21,151 nt of DNA from Lysobacterales bacterium (GTDB lineage: Bacteria > Pseudomonadota > Gammaproteobacteria > Xanthomonadales > SZUA-36): contig JARFQZ010000370.1 of NCBI GenBank assembly GCA_029287515.1, positions 1 to 21,151 of the forward strand, written 5' to 3'. Of this stretch, positions 8,210 to 15,987 are shown piece after piece. The notes under the pieces are model-generated. The model was given only the letters and a program-made list of their open reading frames with translations. It had not been told where the DNA came from and ran no database searches. The translations under genes and the position numbers were made by a program. Positions within the stretch are counted from its first letter, which is position 1. Every line of letters starts with the position of its first letter.

Positions 8210-8590
8210 ATGACCAGGAAAATCATCAAGACAGGCGATGCTCCGGCCGCAATCGGCCCCTATTCCCAGGCTGTAAGGCACGGCGATACCGTTTTCCTGT
8301 CAGGCCAGATACCCCTCGACCCTTCGACCATGCAACTCGTGGAGGGCGATATCACAGCGCAGGCACATCGCGTATTCAGAAATCTCAGCGCCGTCTGCGA
8401 AGCTGCAGGCAGCGGACTGGACGGCATTGTAAAACTCACTATCTACATGACAGACCTGCGTCATTTCGCACAGGTGAATGAAATCATGGCGGAGTATTTT
8501 TCAGAGCCTTACCCGGCTCGCGCAACCGTGGAAGTCTCGGGGTTGCCGCTGGGCGCCGAAGTCGAAGTGGAAGCGGTTCTTGGCCTCTGA
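8210..8590 (+). CDS. ridA: RidA, reactive enamine/imine deaminase
   Basis: Hydrolyses reactive enamine/imine intermediates (such as 2-aminoacrylate) released by PLP enzymes, preventing their damage. The 126 residues match the YjgF/YER057c/UK114 family. Visible features are APAAIGPYSQAV near the N-terminus, SGQIPLDP (31-38), and the key Arg104 in PYPARATVEV and Glu119 in VEVEAV, aligning with E. coli Arg105 and Glu120. The residue aligned with E. coli Cys107 is Thr106, a common variation. AAGGA stands 7 bases before the ATG. It follows spoT by 23 bases and overlaps recG, so it takes the place held by trmH in E. coli. Confidence 0.95.
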   Translation: MTRKIIKTGDAPAAIGPYSQAVRHGDTVFLSGQIPLDPSTMQLVEGDITAQAHRVFRNLSAVCEAAGSGLDGIVKLTIYMTDLRHFAQVNEIMAEYFSEPYPARATVEVSGLPLGAEVEVEAVLGL

Positions 8591-10649
8591 ATTACGTGAT
8601 CTGAGGGGCGTTGGCCCGAGTCTCGAATCATCACTGAACCAGCTGGGAATTCACTGCTGCAAGGATTTACTGTTCCACCTCCCGTTTCGCTACGAAGACA
8701 GGACCCGGCTTCACGCCATTGGAGCGCTGTACCCTGGCGCCCGCGTCCTGGTCGAAGGAGAAGTTGAACATTCCGCCATCGTGCGCGGCAGGCGAGCCAC
8801 CCTGGTCGTGGTCATTTCTGACGGCACCGGCCGGCTGACGCTGCGATTTTTTCATTTCCGGGCGGCCCAGAAAAAGCAGTTCTCCCGCGGAACCCGCGTG
8901 CGCTGTTACGGTGAGGTGCGCGGGGGATACCAGGGGCTGGACATGGTCCATCCGAGTTACAAGCGAATCCTCAACGCCGCAGACGAAGCCGTTTCAGATC
9001 GGCTCACACCGGTCTATCCAAGCGTCGAGGGACTGGGCCAGGCCAGTTGGATCAAGCTGACCGACCAGGCGTTGGCCCTGCTCAACCGGCATGAACTCGA
9101 ACTGGAAGAACTGCTGCCGGAAGACCTGCGCGGAAACCTGAAAATCCCGCCACTCGCCGATGCCCTCGCCTATATTCACCGCCCGCCGGTGGGAGCGGAT
9201 GTCTCAGCGCTGGTCGAGCGCCGTCACCCGGCCCAGCAACGCCTGGCCATGGAAGAATTGCTGGCACATAACCTCAGCGTGCAGCAACTGCACAGAAGGC
9301 AACGCAGACTCCGGGCGCCTGCACTGACCCGCCCGTCCAGTACGGAGAAGAGGTTCCTCTCTCAGTTGCCGTTCACACTGACCGGGGCGCAGCAGCGTGT
9401 GGTCGCTGAAATCCAGGAGGATCTTTCAAGGGGCCACCCTATGCAGAGGCTGGTCCAGGGCGATGTCGGCTCGGGCAAAACCGTGGTTGCAGCCATGGCT
9501 GCGCTCAGGGCAATGGGTAACGGCTTCCAGGTTGCCGTCATGGCGCCCACTGAGCTGCTGGCCGAACAGCACCTGCGCAGTTTCAGGGAATGGCTGGAGC
9601 CGATGGGGATCCACCCGGTCTGGCTCAGCAGCAAAGTTACCGGTAAAGCCCGGCAGACCGCCCTGCAGGCCATCGAAGAAAATGCGCCCCTGGTGATTGG
9701 AACCCATGCACTGATGCAGGAGGGCGTCCATTTCAGCAAACTGGGGCTTGCCGTGGTGGACGAGCAGCACCGCTTCGGGGTGCACCAGCGGCTGGCGTTG
9801 CTCGACAAGGCGGACACGGAATCGCTGCATGCCCACCAACTGATCATGACAGCAACCCCTATTCCGAGGACGCTGGCCATGACCGCCTATGCCGGCCTTG
9901 AAACCTCGGTCATCGACGAACTTCCGCCGGGCAGGAAGCCTGTCACTACCGCAGCCGTTTCCAATGAGCGTCGGAACGAGGTTGTATCGAGAGTGGCAGC
10001 GGCCTGCCTTGAAGGGAAGCAGGCTTACTGGGTATGCACTTTGATCGAGGAGTCCGACGCGGTACAGGCCCAGGCTGCCGAAGAAGTTGCCAGGGAACTG
10101 CAGTCGGACCTGTCCGGCGTGGAAGTCGGCCTGGTCCACGGCCGCATGAAGCCGGCGGAAAAGCAGCACATCATGGATCGCTTCAAGAACGGTGAAATTC
10201 AGCTGCTGGTGGCAACCACGGTCATTGAAGTCGGAGTCGATGTGCCCAATGCCTCGCTGATGATCATCGAAAACGCCGAACGCCTCGGGCTGGCCCAATT
10301 ACACCAGCTCAGGGGCCGGGTCGGCCGGGGAGACCAGCAGGCGTCCTGCGTTCTGCTTTACAGCCCTCCTATTGGCCCGCTGGCCAGGGAGCGTTTGAAC
10401 ATCATGAGGCAAACTTCTGATGGTTTCCGAATCGCAGAAAAAGACCTGGAACTGCGTGGGCCCGGAGAAGTGCTGGGCACTCGCCAGACGGGGATGCTGC
10501 AATTTCGCGTGGCTGACCTGGCCCGCGACCAGCAATTGCTCGAGAGCATCCCCGGAGTCGCTCAACGACTCCTCGATGAAAATCCGGGATTGGTGCAAAA
10601 ACTAATCAGGCGGTGGATTGGGGACGCTGCTCGTTTTGCAGGTGTCTGA
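8580..10649 (+). CDS. recG: RecG, ATP-dependent DNA helicase
   Basis: Superfamily 2 helicase that migrates branched DNA such as Holliday junctions and stalled forks. From the TTG at 8580 it is 689 residues, close to the 693 of E. coli. The wedge (OB-fold) domain has the LRGVGPSLESSL helix-hairpin and LPFRYEDRT. The helicase core has Walker A GDVGSGKT at 294-301, DEQH at 394-397, MTATPIPRTLAM, and GRVGRG in the second lobe, followed by the C-terminal DGFRIAEKDLELRGPGEVLGTRQTG hook region. The reading frame is open back to an ATG at 8478, but that start would add residues unlike the family from inside ridA. The TTG has GGAAG 6 bases before it and overlaps ridA by 11 bases, which I prefer. Confidence 0.94.
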   Translation: MASELRDLRGVGPSLESSLNQLGIHCCKDLLFHLPFRYEDRTRLHAIGALYPGARVLVEGEVEHSAIVRGRRATLVVVISDGTGRLTLRFFHFRAAQKKQFSRGTRVRCYGEVRGGYQGLDMVHPSYKRILNAADEAVSDRLTPVYPSVEGLGQASWIKLTDQALALLNRHELELEELLPEDLRGNLKIPPLADALAYIHRPPVGADVSALVERRHPAQQRLAMEELLAHNLSVQQLHRRQRRLRAPALTRPSSTEKRFLSQLPFTLTGAQQRVVAEIQEDLSRGHPMQRLVQGDVGSGKTVVAAMAALRAMGNGFQVAVMAPTELLAEQHLRSFREWLEPMGIHPVWLSSKVTGKARQTALQAIEENAPLVIGTHALMQEGVHFSKLGLAVVDEQHRFGVHQRLALLDKADTESLHAHQLIMTATPIPRTLAMTAYAGLETSVIDELPPGRKPVTTAAVSNERRNEVVSRVAAACLEGKQAYWVCTLIEESDAVQAQAAEEVARELQSDLSGVEVGLVHGRMKPAEKQHIMDRFKNGEIQLLVATTVIEVGVDVPNASLMIIENAERLGLAQLHQLRGRVGRGDQQASCVLLYSPPIGPLARERLNIMRQTSDGFRIAEKDLELRGPGEVLGTRQTGMLQFRVADLARDQQLLESIPGVAQRLLDENPGLVQKLIRRWIGDAARFAGV

Positions 10650-10650
10650 A

Positions 10651-10668
10651 CCGTTGCAACGGGCTTTC
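10651..10668. terminator. Weak candidate bidirectional terminator between convergent genes
   Basis: The 19-bp gap between convergent recG and the TPR gene holds a perfect 12-base palindrome (CCGTTGCAACGG, 10651-10662). On the plus strand it is followed by GCTTTCTT. The stem would be only about 4-5 bp with an interrupted T stretch, so strength is doubtful. Confidence 0.25.
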
Positions 10669-12873
10669 TTACAGCAAGGCCATGGTCCGTGACAGCGCTT
10701 TTATTTCGGTCCTGGCCTGGTCGACATCATTGCGTATCTGCTCCATCAAAACCAGGAAATCCGGATTATCATGCAAGGGTGCCAGGCGACCGTCTATGTC
10801 CAGCAGCCATTTTTCCCGAAAGCCCCTCTGGTAGGCTTCCTCCAGCTTATCCATTGCCATCTCCGGCTCACTTCGCATCGACAACAGGATCGCCTCGTTG
10901 TAATAAATACCCGGATCATCAACCCCGTTCAGGCGCGCCCTGCGAATTTTCCGCTCCGCATCATTCAACAGTTCCGTTGCTTCTTCTGACTGACCCAGCT
11001 GTTCTGAGGCGAGAGCTGCCATGGTCACAACCATTACCGAATCTCCGCTGTATGCGGATTCTTCTTCATCATTGATCGCGGAGACCAACAGCTGGCGAGC
11101 ACTGGGAAAATCACCGCGAATGAGTGCAATCAAGCCCAGCTGGGTATCGAAGTTCCGTTTGATCGTCTCGGGCAGATCTTCCCCGGCGTCGGCGATCATT
11201 TCACGTACCAGCCTTTCTGCCTCTTCGTATCGACGCGCCACCAGCAGCGTCAGGAAGTAGGTTCCCGACAGGTTTTGATTTTGGCCGGCAGCCTCCAGAC
11301 CTTCCAGAACGAGCCGCTCCGCTTCCTCGGTTTCGCCCAGCAGAACCCAGGTCCGGGCGAGTGAAGCGATATCCTCAGGATTGTCCGGCTGCAGCTGATA
11401 AGCGCGGTTCGCCAGTTTCCATCCTTCCACGAGATTTCCGTTGTAGATCTCCATTTTCGCCATGAAGCGCAGCAGGATGGTGGAGTCCGGCCGCAGCTGC
11501 AGCAACTCTCCCAACATGTCCCGACCTGCCCGCCAGTCACCCCGGGTTGACAGGTTTCCGGCGTAGTTGACCATCAGCAGTTCGTTCAGAGGGTCGCGCT
11601 GCATGGCTTGCTGGAGCACCAGGTGTTCCTCCGGGTAACGGCCCTGCTGCCCGAGCACGCCGGCCAGCCACAGTTGGGCAGGAATGTAATCGGCGTTCAG
11701 TTCCGTTGCCTGCCTGAGCGCTGATTCGGCAGCATCCATCTGGCCAATCTGCCAGCGGGCAAGTCCCAGCGCGGCAAACGCCTCGGCCGATTCGGGGTCG
11801 ATCTCCAAAGCTTTTTCGATCATGGCCTGGGCTTTCTTGGTGGCCTTCATCGTAGTGATATTGCCGTACAGGGATATCAACAGCCAGGTATCAGCCATGG
11901 CCGCGTAAGCCGGCGCATACTGGGCGTCATGTTCCAGCGCCTTGGCGAACAACTCGATGGCTTTTTGCAGTTCGTCCGGCGTGCGTCGCCACCAGTGCAG
12001 GCGGCCGGTGCGGTAGGCCTGGGCGGCAGCGATGCTGTCGGTACGTGATTCCGGTTTGGCTTTCAGTCCTTCGAAAGAATCCACGAGCGCAGTGGCGATA
12101 GAGCTCGCGACTTCATCCTGGATCTCGAAGATATCCGTCATGTTGCGGTCGTAGATCTTCGACCAGATGTGGAATCCGTCTTCCACGTTAATCAACTGGG
12201 CGGTCAGCCGGATACGGTCTCCCGATTTGCGAACACTGCCTTCGAGGACCGTTCTGACGTTCAGTAATCTTCCTATCTCGCGGATGTCACCCTCATTGTC
12301 ACGAAAAGCGAATGAAGAAGTCCGGGCCGCGACGTTCAGCCCGTCAACCTGGGCAAGGAGGTTCAGGATTTCCTCCGACATCCCCGCCGCAAACTGGCCC
12401 TGGTCACTCTCCTGGGACATGTCGGTAAAAGGCAGTACGGCGATTGAATTTTCGGGTGCCGTGAACGCTCGTTCGGGCGCCAGTTGTGCCTGCTGCTGAA
12501 GTTCGCTGGACTGAAACACACCGGAGTAATACTGGTAGAAGCCATAAGCCAGGCCGCCCATGGCGAGCAACATGATACTGAACAGGGTTGCGGTTTGTGA
12601 TTTGCTGAGCAGGCTTGCGCTCCTGGTCCGGTGTATGCCGTCGGACCGGATATCCAGATACCAGGCCAGCATGAACACCACGGGAAAACCCAGGATCAGC
12701 GTGACGACCAGGAGGGTGGGCAACCAGTCGGGCAACCTCAGGGGCTCCACCGCGGCATCCATCAACTGCAGCAACACGAAAACGCCCACCGCGTACGCGC
12801 CTACCGTACGGAGCACTTTTCGCCGGTTCAATTCAGCCAGCGTGGCTGATATGAAGGATTGACGTTCAGTCAT
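10669..12873 (-). CDS. Membrane-anchored FlgO/TolB-like domain and TPR repeat protein
   Basis: Function unknown. The 734 residues divide clearly. An N-terminal part has three predicted membrane helices at about 22-42, 51-73 and 95-114, beginning ELNRRKVLRTVGAYAVGVFV, a module seen in many such proteins of gammaproteobacteria. Residues about 142-265 form the FlgO/TolB-like domain (NSIAVLPFTDMS, GMSEEILNLLA, ARTSSFAFR, VLEGSVRKSGD, IWSKIYDR, DIFEIQDEVA). From about 285 to 710 there are repeated helical TPR-like units. The same modules occur fused to adenylate cyclase or winged-helix domains elsewhere; no such effector is present here. An odd number of membrane helices would place the TPR part across the membrane from the N-terminus. 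The gene is convergent with recG and lies downstream of the P-II gene, where amtB might be expected. Confidence 0.85.
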   Translation of the reverse strand: MTERQSFISATLAELNRRKVLRTVGAYAVGVFVLLQLMDAAVEPLRLPDWLPTLLVVTLILGFPVVFMLAWYLDIRSDGIHRTRSASLLSKSQTATLFSIMLLAMGGLAYGFYQYYSGVFQSSELQQQAQLAPERAFTAPENSIAVLPFTDMSQESDQGQFAAGMSEEILNLLAQVDGLNVAARTSSFAFRDNEGDIREIGRLLNVRTVLEGSVRKSGDRIRLTAQLINVEDGFHIWSKIYDRNMTDIFEIQDEVASSIATALVDSFEGLKAKPESRTDSIAAAQAYRTGRLHWWRRTPDELQKAIELFAKALEHDAQYAPAYAAMADTWLLISLYGNITTMKATKKAQAMIEKALEIDPESAEAFAALGLARWQIGQMDAAESALRQATELNADYIPAQLWLAGVLGQQGRYPEEHLVLQQAMQRDPLNELLMVNYAGNLSTRGDWRAGRDMLGELLQLRPDSTILLRFMAKMEIYNGNLVEGWKLANRAYQLQPDNPEDIASLARTWVLLGETEEAERLVLEGLEAAGQNQNLSGTYFLTLLVARRYEEAERLVREMIADAGEDLPETIKRNFDTQLGLIALIRGDFPSARQLLVSAINDEEESAYSGDSVMVVTMAALASEQLGQSEEATELLNDAERKIRRARLNGVDDPGIYYNEAILLSMRSEPEMAMDKLEEAYQRGFREKWLLDIDGRLAPLHDNPDFLVLMEQIRNDVDQARTEIKALSRTMALL

Positions 12874-12899
12874 TCTTGTTGCCCTGTGTTGGATTTTAC

Positions 12900-12922
12900 C
12901 AGCGTTCAGATAATAGACGCTG
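12900..12922 (-). promoter_or_regulatory. Inverted repeat around a candidate -10 box of the TPR gene
   Basis: A 6-bp inverted repeat (CAGCGT at 12900-12905, ACGCTG at 12917-12922) flanks an 11-base centre. On the minus strand the centre contains TATTAT, a 5/6 match to the -10 consensus. Transcription would begin some 30 bases before the ATG at 12873. No convincing -35 hexamer is seen. It could be an operator overlapping the promoter or a hairpin after the P-II gene; it lacks a T run, so a terminator is less likely. Confidence 0.3.
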
Positions 12923-12973
12923 CAAAACCCGATTTAGTTTCTATATTTTTCTTCGTCTTACCGCTGAAATCGC

Positions 12974-13312
12974 TCACAACGCCTTGTCACCTTCCTCTCC
13001 GGTGCGGATTCGCACTGCTTTTTCAAGCGGCTGGACGAAGATTTTTCCGTCTCCGATCCGGCCTGAAGCTGCCGCGTCCGCAATCGCCTCCACCACGGCA
13101 TCCACCTGGTCGTCGGGCACAGCGATTTCCAGCTTGAGCTTGGGCAGAAAATCCACGACATACTCGGCGCCACGGTACAACTCGGTATGGCCCTTCTGGC
13201 GGCCGAATCCCCGCACCTCCGTCACGGTCATACCCTGTATCCCGATCTCGGCGATAGCGTCTCTGACATCATCCAGTTTGAAAGGCTTTATGATGGCCGT
13301 AATCATCTTCAT
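12974..13312 (-). CDS. glnB: Nitrogen regulatory protein P-II
   Basis: Trimeric sensor of 2-oxoglutarate, ATP/ADP and, through uridylylation, glutamine; it adjusts glutamine synthetase adenylylation and NtrB, or the ammonium channel. The 112 residues are the standard length. The T-loop GFGRQKGHTELYRGAEYVVDF carries the uridylylation site Tyr51; the B-loop/C-loop signatures ASGRIGDGKIFV and RIRTGEEG are present. VDFLPKLKLEIAVPDD resembles GlnB slightly more than GlnK, and no amtB is next to it, so I use glnB; GlnK is a real alternative because P-II genes beside ubiK-yifB in pseudomonads are called glnK. AAAGGA stands 8 bases before the ATG. Divergent from ubiK across 91 bp. Confidence 0.93.
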   Translation of the reverse strand: MKMITAIIKPFKLDDVRDAIAEIGIQGMTVTEVRGFGRQKGHTELYRGAEYVVDFLPKLKLEIAVPDDQVDAVVEAIADAAASGRIGDGKIFVQPLEKAVRIRTGEEGDKAL

Positions 13313-13403
13313 GACATTTGTCCTTTAAAACAGTAGATCGATAAACTCCTTTATGAGCATAATCATGCCACAAGCAGTGGGCTCGAAGAGCAGGAATTGA
13401 GAA

Positions 13404-13637
13404 ATGATAGACCTGAAAGCGATCGATGATCTTGCACGCAGATTGGGGGATTCACTGCCGCCAGGCGTGAACCAGGCCAAAGATGAGCTGGAAAACCAGT
13501 TCAAACGTGTTCTGACCGGTGCATTCGAACGCATGAACCTGGTCGGGCGGGAAGAATACGACGCGCAATGCGAGAAGCTCGAAGAACTGAGAGAGCAACT
13601 CCAGGCGCTCGAGGCGAGACTGGACGAGGTTCCCTGA
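13404..13637 (+). CDS. ubiK: UbiK, ubiquinone biosynthesis accessory factor
   Basis: Small coiled-coil protein (BMFP/YqiC family) that partners UbiJ and helps the soluble Ubi enzyme complex make ubiquinone under aerobic conditions. The 77 residues begin MIDLKAIDDLARRLGDSLPPGV, followed by the amphipathic segment ELENQFKRVLTGAFERMNLVGREEYD and a C-terminal heptad-rich coiled coil (about 47-75) that mediates trimerisation in the family. An AGGA stands near the ATG. It is the first gene of a plus-strand pair with yifB, divergent from P-II, an order shared with pseudomonads. Confidence 0.9.
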   Translation: MIDLKAIDDLARRLGDSLPPGVNQAKDELENQFKRVLTGAFERMNLVGREEYDAQCEKLEELREQLQALEARLDEVP

Positions 13638-13709
13638 AGAAAAATTCTTTCACGACCCGGAGTAATCGGCTTACACCAGGGACCCGTGAGATGGAGGAAC
13701 ATGTCTTCC

Positions 13710-15221
13710 ATGGGTCTCGCCCGGGTATACAGTCGCGCAGGGGTTGGCGTTAACGCGCCCGAAGTGATCGTCGAAGTGCACGTTGGGGGCGGGCTGCCAC
13801 GTATCTCGATGGTGGGCCTGCCCCAAACCGCGGTGCGGGAAGCCAAGGACCGGGTCAAGGCCGCACTGCTCAATGCAAAATTCAGGATTCCTCCCAGCCA
13901 CATAACCATTTCACTGACGCCTGCCGACCTGCCGAAATCCGGGGGCAGGTTCGATCTGCCGATCGCGCTGGGAATACTGGCCGCCACGGCCCAGGTCGAT
14001 GACAGCCATTTCGATCGCTTCGAATTTATCGGCGAACTCTCCCTGGGTGGCGGCCTGAACCCGGTGCCGGGCGTGTTGCCCGTCGCAATCGAGGCTCAGC
14101 GATCGGGCCGCGGACTTGTGATGCCCGCAGCCAATGGCGCAGAAGCCGCCCTGTCAAAAGGGGACTTTTTGTATGGGGCGGACAGCTTGCTGTCCGTGGT
14201 CTCGTGGCTGAACGGCTGTGCGCAACTTGAAGCAGTCAGCGCGGGCAGCGCCATTGCGTCCATGCACACCAGGGATCTGCGGGACGTGTACGGCCAGCAG
14301 CAAGCCCGCAGAGCACTGGAAGTAGCTGCCGCCGGTTCGCATAACCTCCTGCTGACGGGGGCGCCCGGTACCGGCAAGACCATGCTGGCTTCACGTTTGC
14401 CTGGCATCCTGCCGCCCATGAGCGAAAAGGAAGCCCTGGAGACGGCGGCGGTCGCATCGGTCAGCCAAAGGGGGCTGGACATCGGCCACTGGCGGACTCG
14501 GAGTTTCCGTGCGCCGCACCACACGGCGAGCTGCGCCGCTCTGGTCGGCGGAGGCTCACGGCCCCGCCCCGGGGAAATCTCGCTGGCGCATCACGGCGTG
14601 CTGTTTCTCGACGAACTGCCCGAATTCAACCGTAACGTGCTCGAGGTACTCAGGGAACCGATGGAGTCCGGCCGGGTGACCATTTCCCGGGCCGGTTGCC
14701 ATGCTGAATTTCCCGCCAGGTTTCAACTCGTGGCGGCCATGAATCCCTGCCCTTGCGGTTTTGCCGGAGACAACAGTGGGCGTTGCATGTGCACCTCGGA
14801 ACAGGTGCAACGCTATCGAGGCAAGGTCTCCGGCCCGTTGCTGGACAGGATCGACCTGCACATCGAGATGATGAAGCCCTCCAGAATGCTCAAACGTCAG
14901 AAAAGCGAAACACCGGAGAGCAGTTCTGAAGTCCTGAAGCGGATTATCGCAGCCCGCAAAATCCAGCTGCGGCGCGCCGGCATTCCGAACGCCCACCTGG
15001 GAAGCGCCGGGGTCAGGCAATTCTGTGGGCTGTGTGATAATGACCGGGATTTCTTCGAACAGGCGGTCGACCTGACCGGGCTTTCTCCGCGCGGCTGTCA
15101 CCGGGTCCTCAAAGTCTCCCGCACCATCGCTGACCTGGAAAACGAGGAACACATCGGGGTGCAGCACCTGGCCGAGGCACTATCCTACCGGGGGATCGAA
15201 AGCGAACCCGCGCATGCCTGA
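13710..15221 (+). CDS. yifB: YifB/ComM, Mg-chelatase-like AAA+ ATPase
   Basis: AAA+ ATPase of the ComM family; in naturally competent bacteria ComM promotes branch migration when incoming DNA is recombined. The role in this organism is unknown. Numbered from the ATG at 13710 (503 residues), the N-terminal ChlI-like domain starts GLARVYSRAGVGVNAP and has VGLPQTAVREAKDRV. Walker A GAPGTGKT is at 217-224, Walker B VLFLDE at 297-302, and a cysteine cluster (CPCGFAG to CMC, 347-361) follows; the C-terminal helicase-like domain is complete. Three in-frame starts are close: GTG 13686, ATG 13701 and ATG 13710. The last aligns exactly with E. coli YifB; GGAGG at 13693-13697 is 12 bases before it but only 3 before 13701. 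It lies 72 bases after ubiK. Confidence 0.93.
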   Translation: MGLARVYSRAGVGVNAPEVIVEVHVGGGLPRISMVGLPQTAVREAKDRVKAALLNAKFRIPPSHITISLTPADLPKSGGRFDLPIALGILAATAQVDDSHFDRFEFIGELSLGGGLNPVPGVLPVAIEAQRSGRGLVMPAANGAEAALSKGDFLYGADSLLSVVSWLNGCAQLEAVSAGSAIASMHTRDLRDVYGQQQARRALEVAAAGSHNLLLTGAPGTGKTMLASRLPGILPPMSEKEALETAAVASVSQRGLDIGHWRTRSFRAPHHTASCAALVGGGSRPRPGEISLAHHGVLFLDELPEFNRNVLEVLREPMESGRVTISRAGCHAEFPARFQLVAAMNPCPCGFAGDNSGRCMCTSEQVQRYRGKVSGPLLDRIDLHIEMMKPSRMLKRQKSETPESSSEVLKRIIAARKIQLRRAGIPNAHLGSAGVRQFCGLCDNDRDFFEQAVDLTGLSPRGCHRVLKVSRTIADLENEEHIGVQHLAEALSYRGIESEPAHA

Positions 15222-15231
15222 AAACCGGAAT

Positions 15232-15492
15232 CTACGGTGTATAGGTCTGAACCGGTTTCTTGAGAATCCAGGCTTCAATGTGTGAGCGCAGTTGCTTCAG
15301 CGGTATCGTGCCGTTTTCCAGCACCCTGTCATGAAATTCCCTTAGATCGAAATCATCGCCCATGGAATCCGGGAACCGCCCGGATTCCATCATGAACTCT
15401 ATGGCCTCTTCCCGGGTCCAGCCAAAGAGATGGATCCCGGGGTAGACAACCACGCGTTTTGCGGTGATTTTCAGGCAAAAATTTCCGTTCAT
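15232..15492 (-). pseudogene. Remnant of a DUF885 family protein, 5' end and an internal block lost
   Basis: The 86-codon frame matches only the C-terminal region of DUF885 proteins, which are normally about 550-600 residues, often exported and peptidase-like. Residues 10-36 (AKRVVVYPGIHLFGWTREE and on) match the family segment around xARLVVDTGIHxxGW(T/S)REQAI. The text then jumps directly to SMGDDFDLREFHDRVLENG and IPL, a block that usually follows about 45 residues later; the segment with WPGQAxxYKIG is missing. No ribosome site precedes the ATG and the larger N-terminal part is absent upstream, where an unrelated gene begins. I read it as a decayed gene relic. The alternative is a small real ORF derived from it. 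Family assignment is from memory of the motif. Confidence 0.6.
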
Positions 15493-15550
15493 CGCGGCAC
15501 GTCATTCAATTCGTCGCAACTCATATAACTTTTTTCGTGTTGGGTCCATC

Positions 15551-15560
15551 TGTAGCTACA
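15551..15560. promoter_or_regulatory. Perfect 10-bp palindrome upstream of the UrcA-family gene
   Basis: TGTAGCTACA reads the same on both strands and lies about 56 bases before the chosen start. TATAAC at 15524-15529, a 5/6 match to a -10 box, lies just upstream. It could be a small operator, but a ten-base palindrome can arise by chance and no repeat of it was noticed elsewhere in the window. Confidence 0.2.
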
Positions 15561-15615
15561 TGGGTCACAGTTTTGGCTCATGAATATTCCGATTAACACA
15601 AAAAAGGTGCTAAAC

Positions 15616-15960
15616 GTGAAAACACTTTCTACTGCTCACACAATCCGTAACTCTGTTGTTTCCCTCATCGCCGTTGCCGCTTTTTCTCTCCCGCTGATTT
15701 CATCAGCTGCTGCCACATCTGGAAACCATGCCAATCGCAGCCTTCTTAACAGTGAATGGCAACCTGAAATTCAAAATGACGCGAACTCGGTTTACGGAAA
15801 GCTGAAAGCCGAATCAAGAGAAGTCTGTGGGTCGTCTGACCGCCGGATTGCTGGCGGCGTACGCCGGTCCCAGAAAGTCGACCAGTGCTACGAGGGTACA
15901 CTAACGGCCGCCGTGCAGCGACTCGACGACCCCGAGGTCACCGAACTTCACTACCAATAA
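15616..15960 (+). CDS. UrcA family exported protein
   Basis: Small protein of unknown function, exported to the periplasm or beyond. From the GTG at 15616 it has 114 residues. Residues 1-32 look like a signal peptide (MKTLSTAHTIRNS, then VVSLIAVAAFSLPLISS, with likely cleavage near SSA-AA). The mature part matches the UrcA pattern: SVYGKLKAESREVCG, a second cysteine in KVDQCYEG, then LTAAVQRLDDPEVTELH. Cys71 and Cys91 are the usual pair and may form a disulfide. AAAGG precedes the GTG at workable spacing; the ATG at 15580 would add 12 residues ahead of the signal peptide and has no ribosome site. It is a single gene closed by a strong terminator, with base composition slightly more AT-rich at the 5' end than its neighbours. 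Confidence 0.75.
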   Translation: MKTLSTAHTIRNSVVSLIAVAAFSLPLISSAAATSGNHANRSLLNSEWQPEIQNDANSVYGKLKAESREVCGSSDRRIAGGVRRSQKVDQCYEGTLTAAVQRLDDPEVTELHYQ

Positions 15961-15987
15961 CTTTTCCTGGTCTCCTTACGTGACAAC

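Noticed and set aside
8478..8579. N-terminal extension of recG to the ATG at 8478
   Set aside because: It would translate 34 codons of ridA in another frame into residues unlike any RecG start.
9426..10298. 290-codon open frame antisense to recG
   Set aside because: It lies wholly over the helicase core, with no ribosome site or recognisable motif.
13335..13385. Sigma54-like promoter for the P-II gene (TGGCATG then TGCT on the minus strand)
   Set aside because: GG and GC are separated by 9 bases rather than the strict 10, and the -12 element is poor, so I did not list it, though NtrC control would suit a P-II gene.
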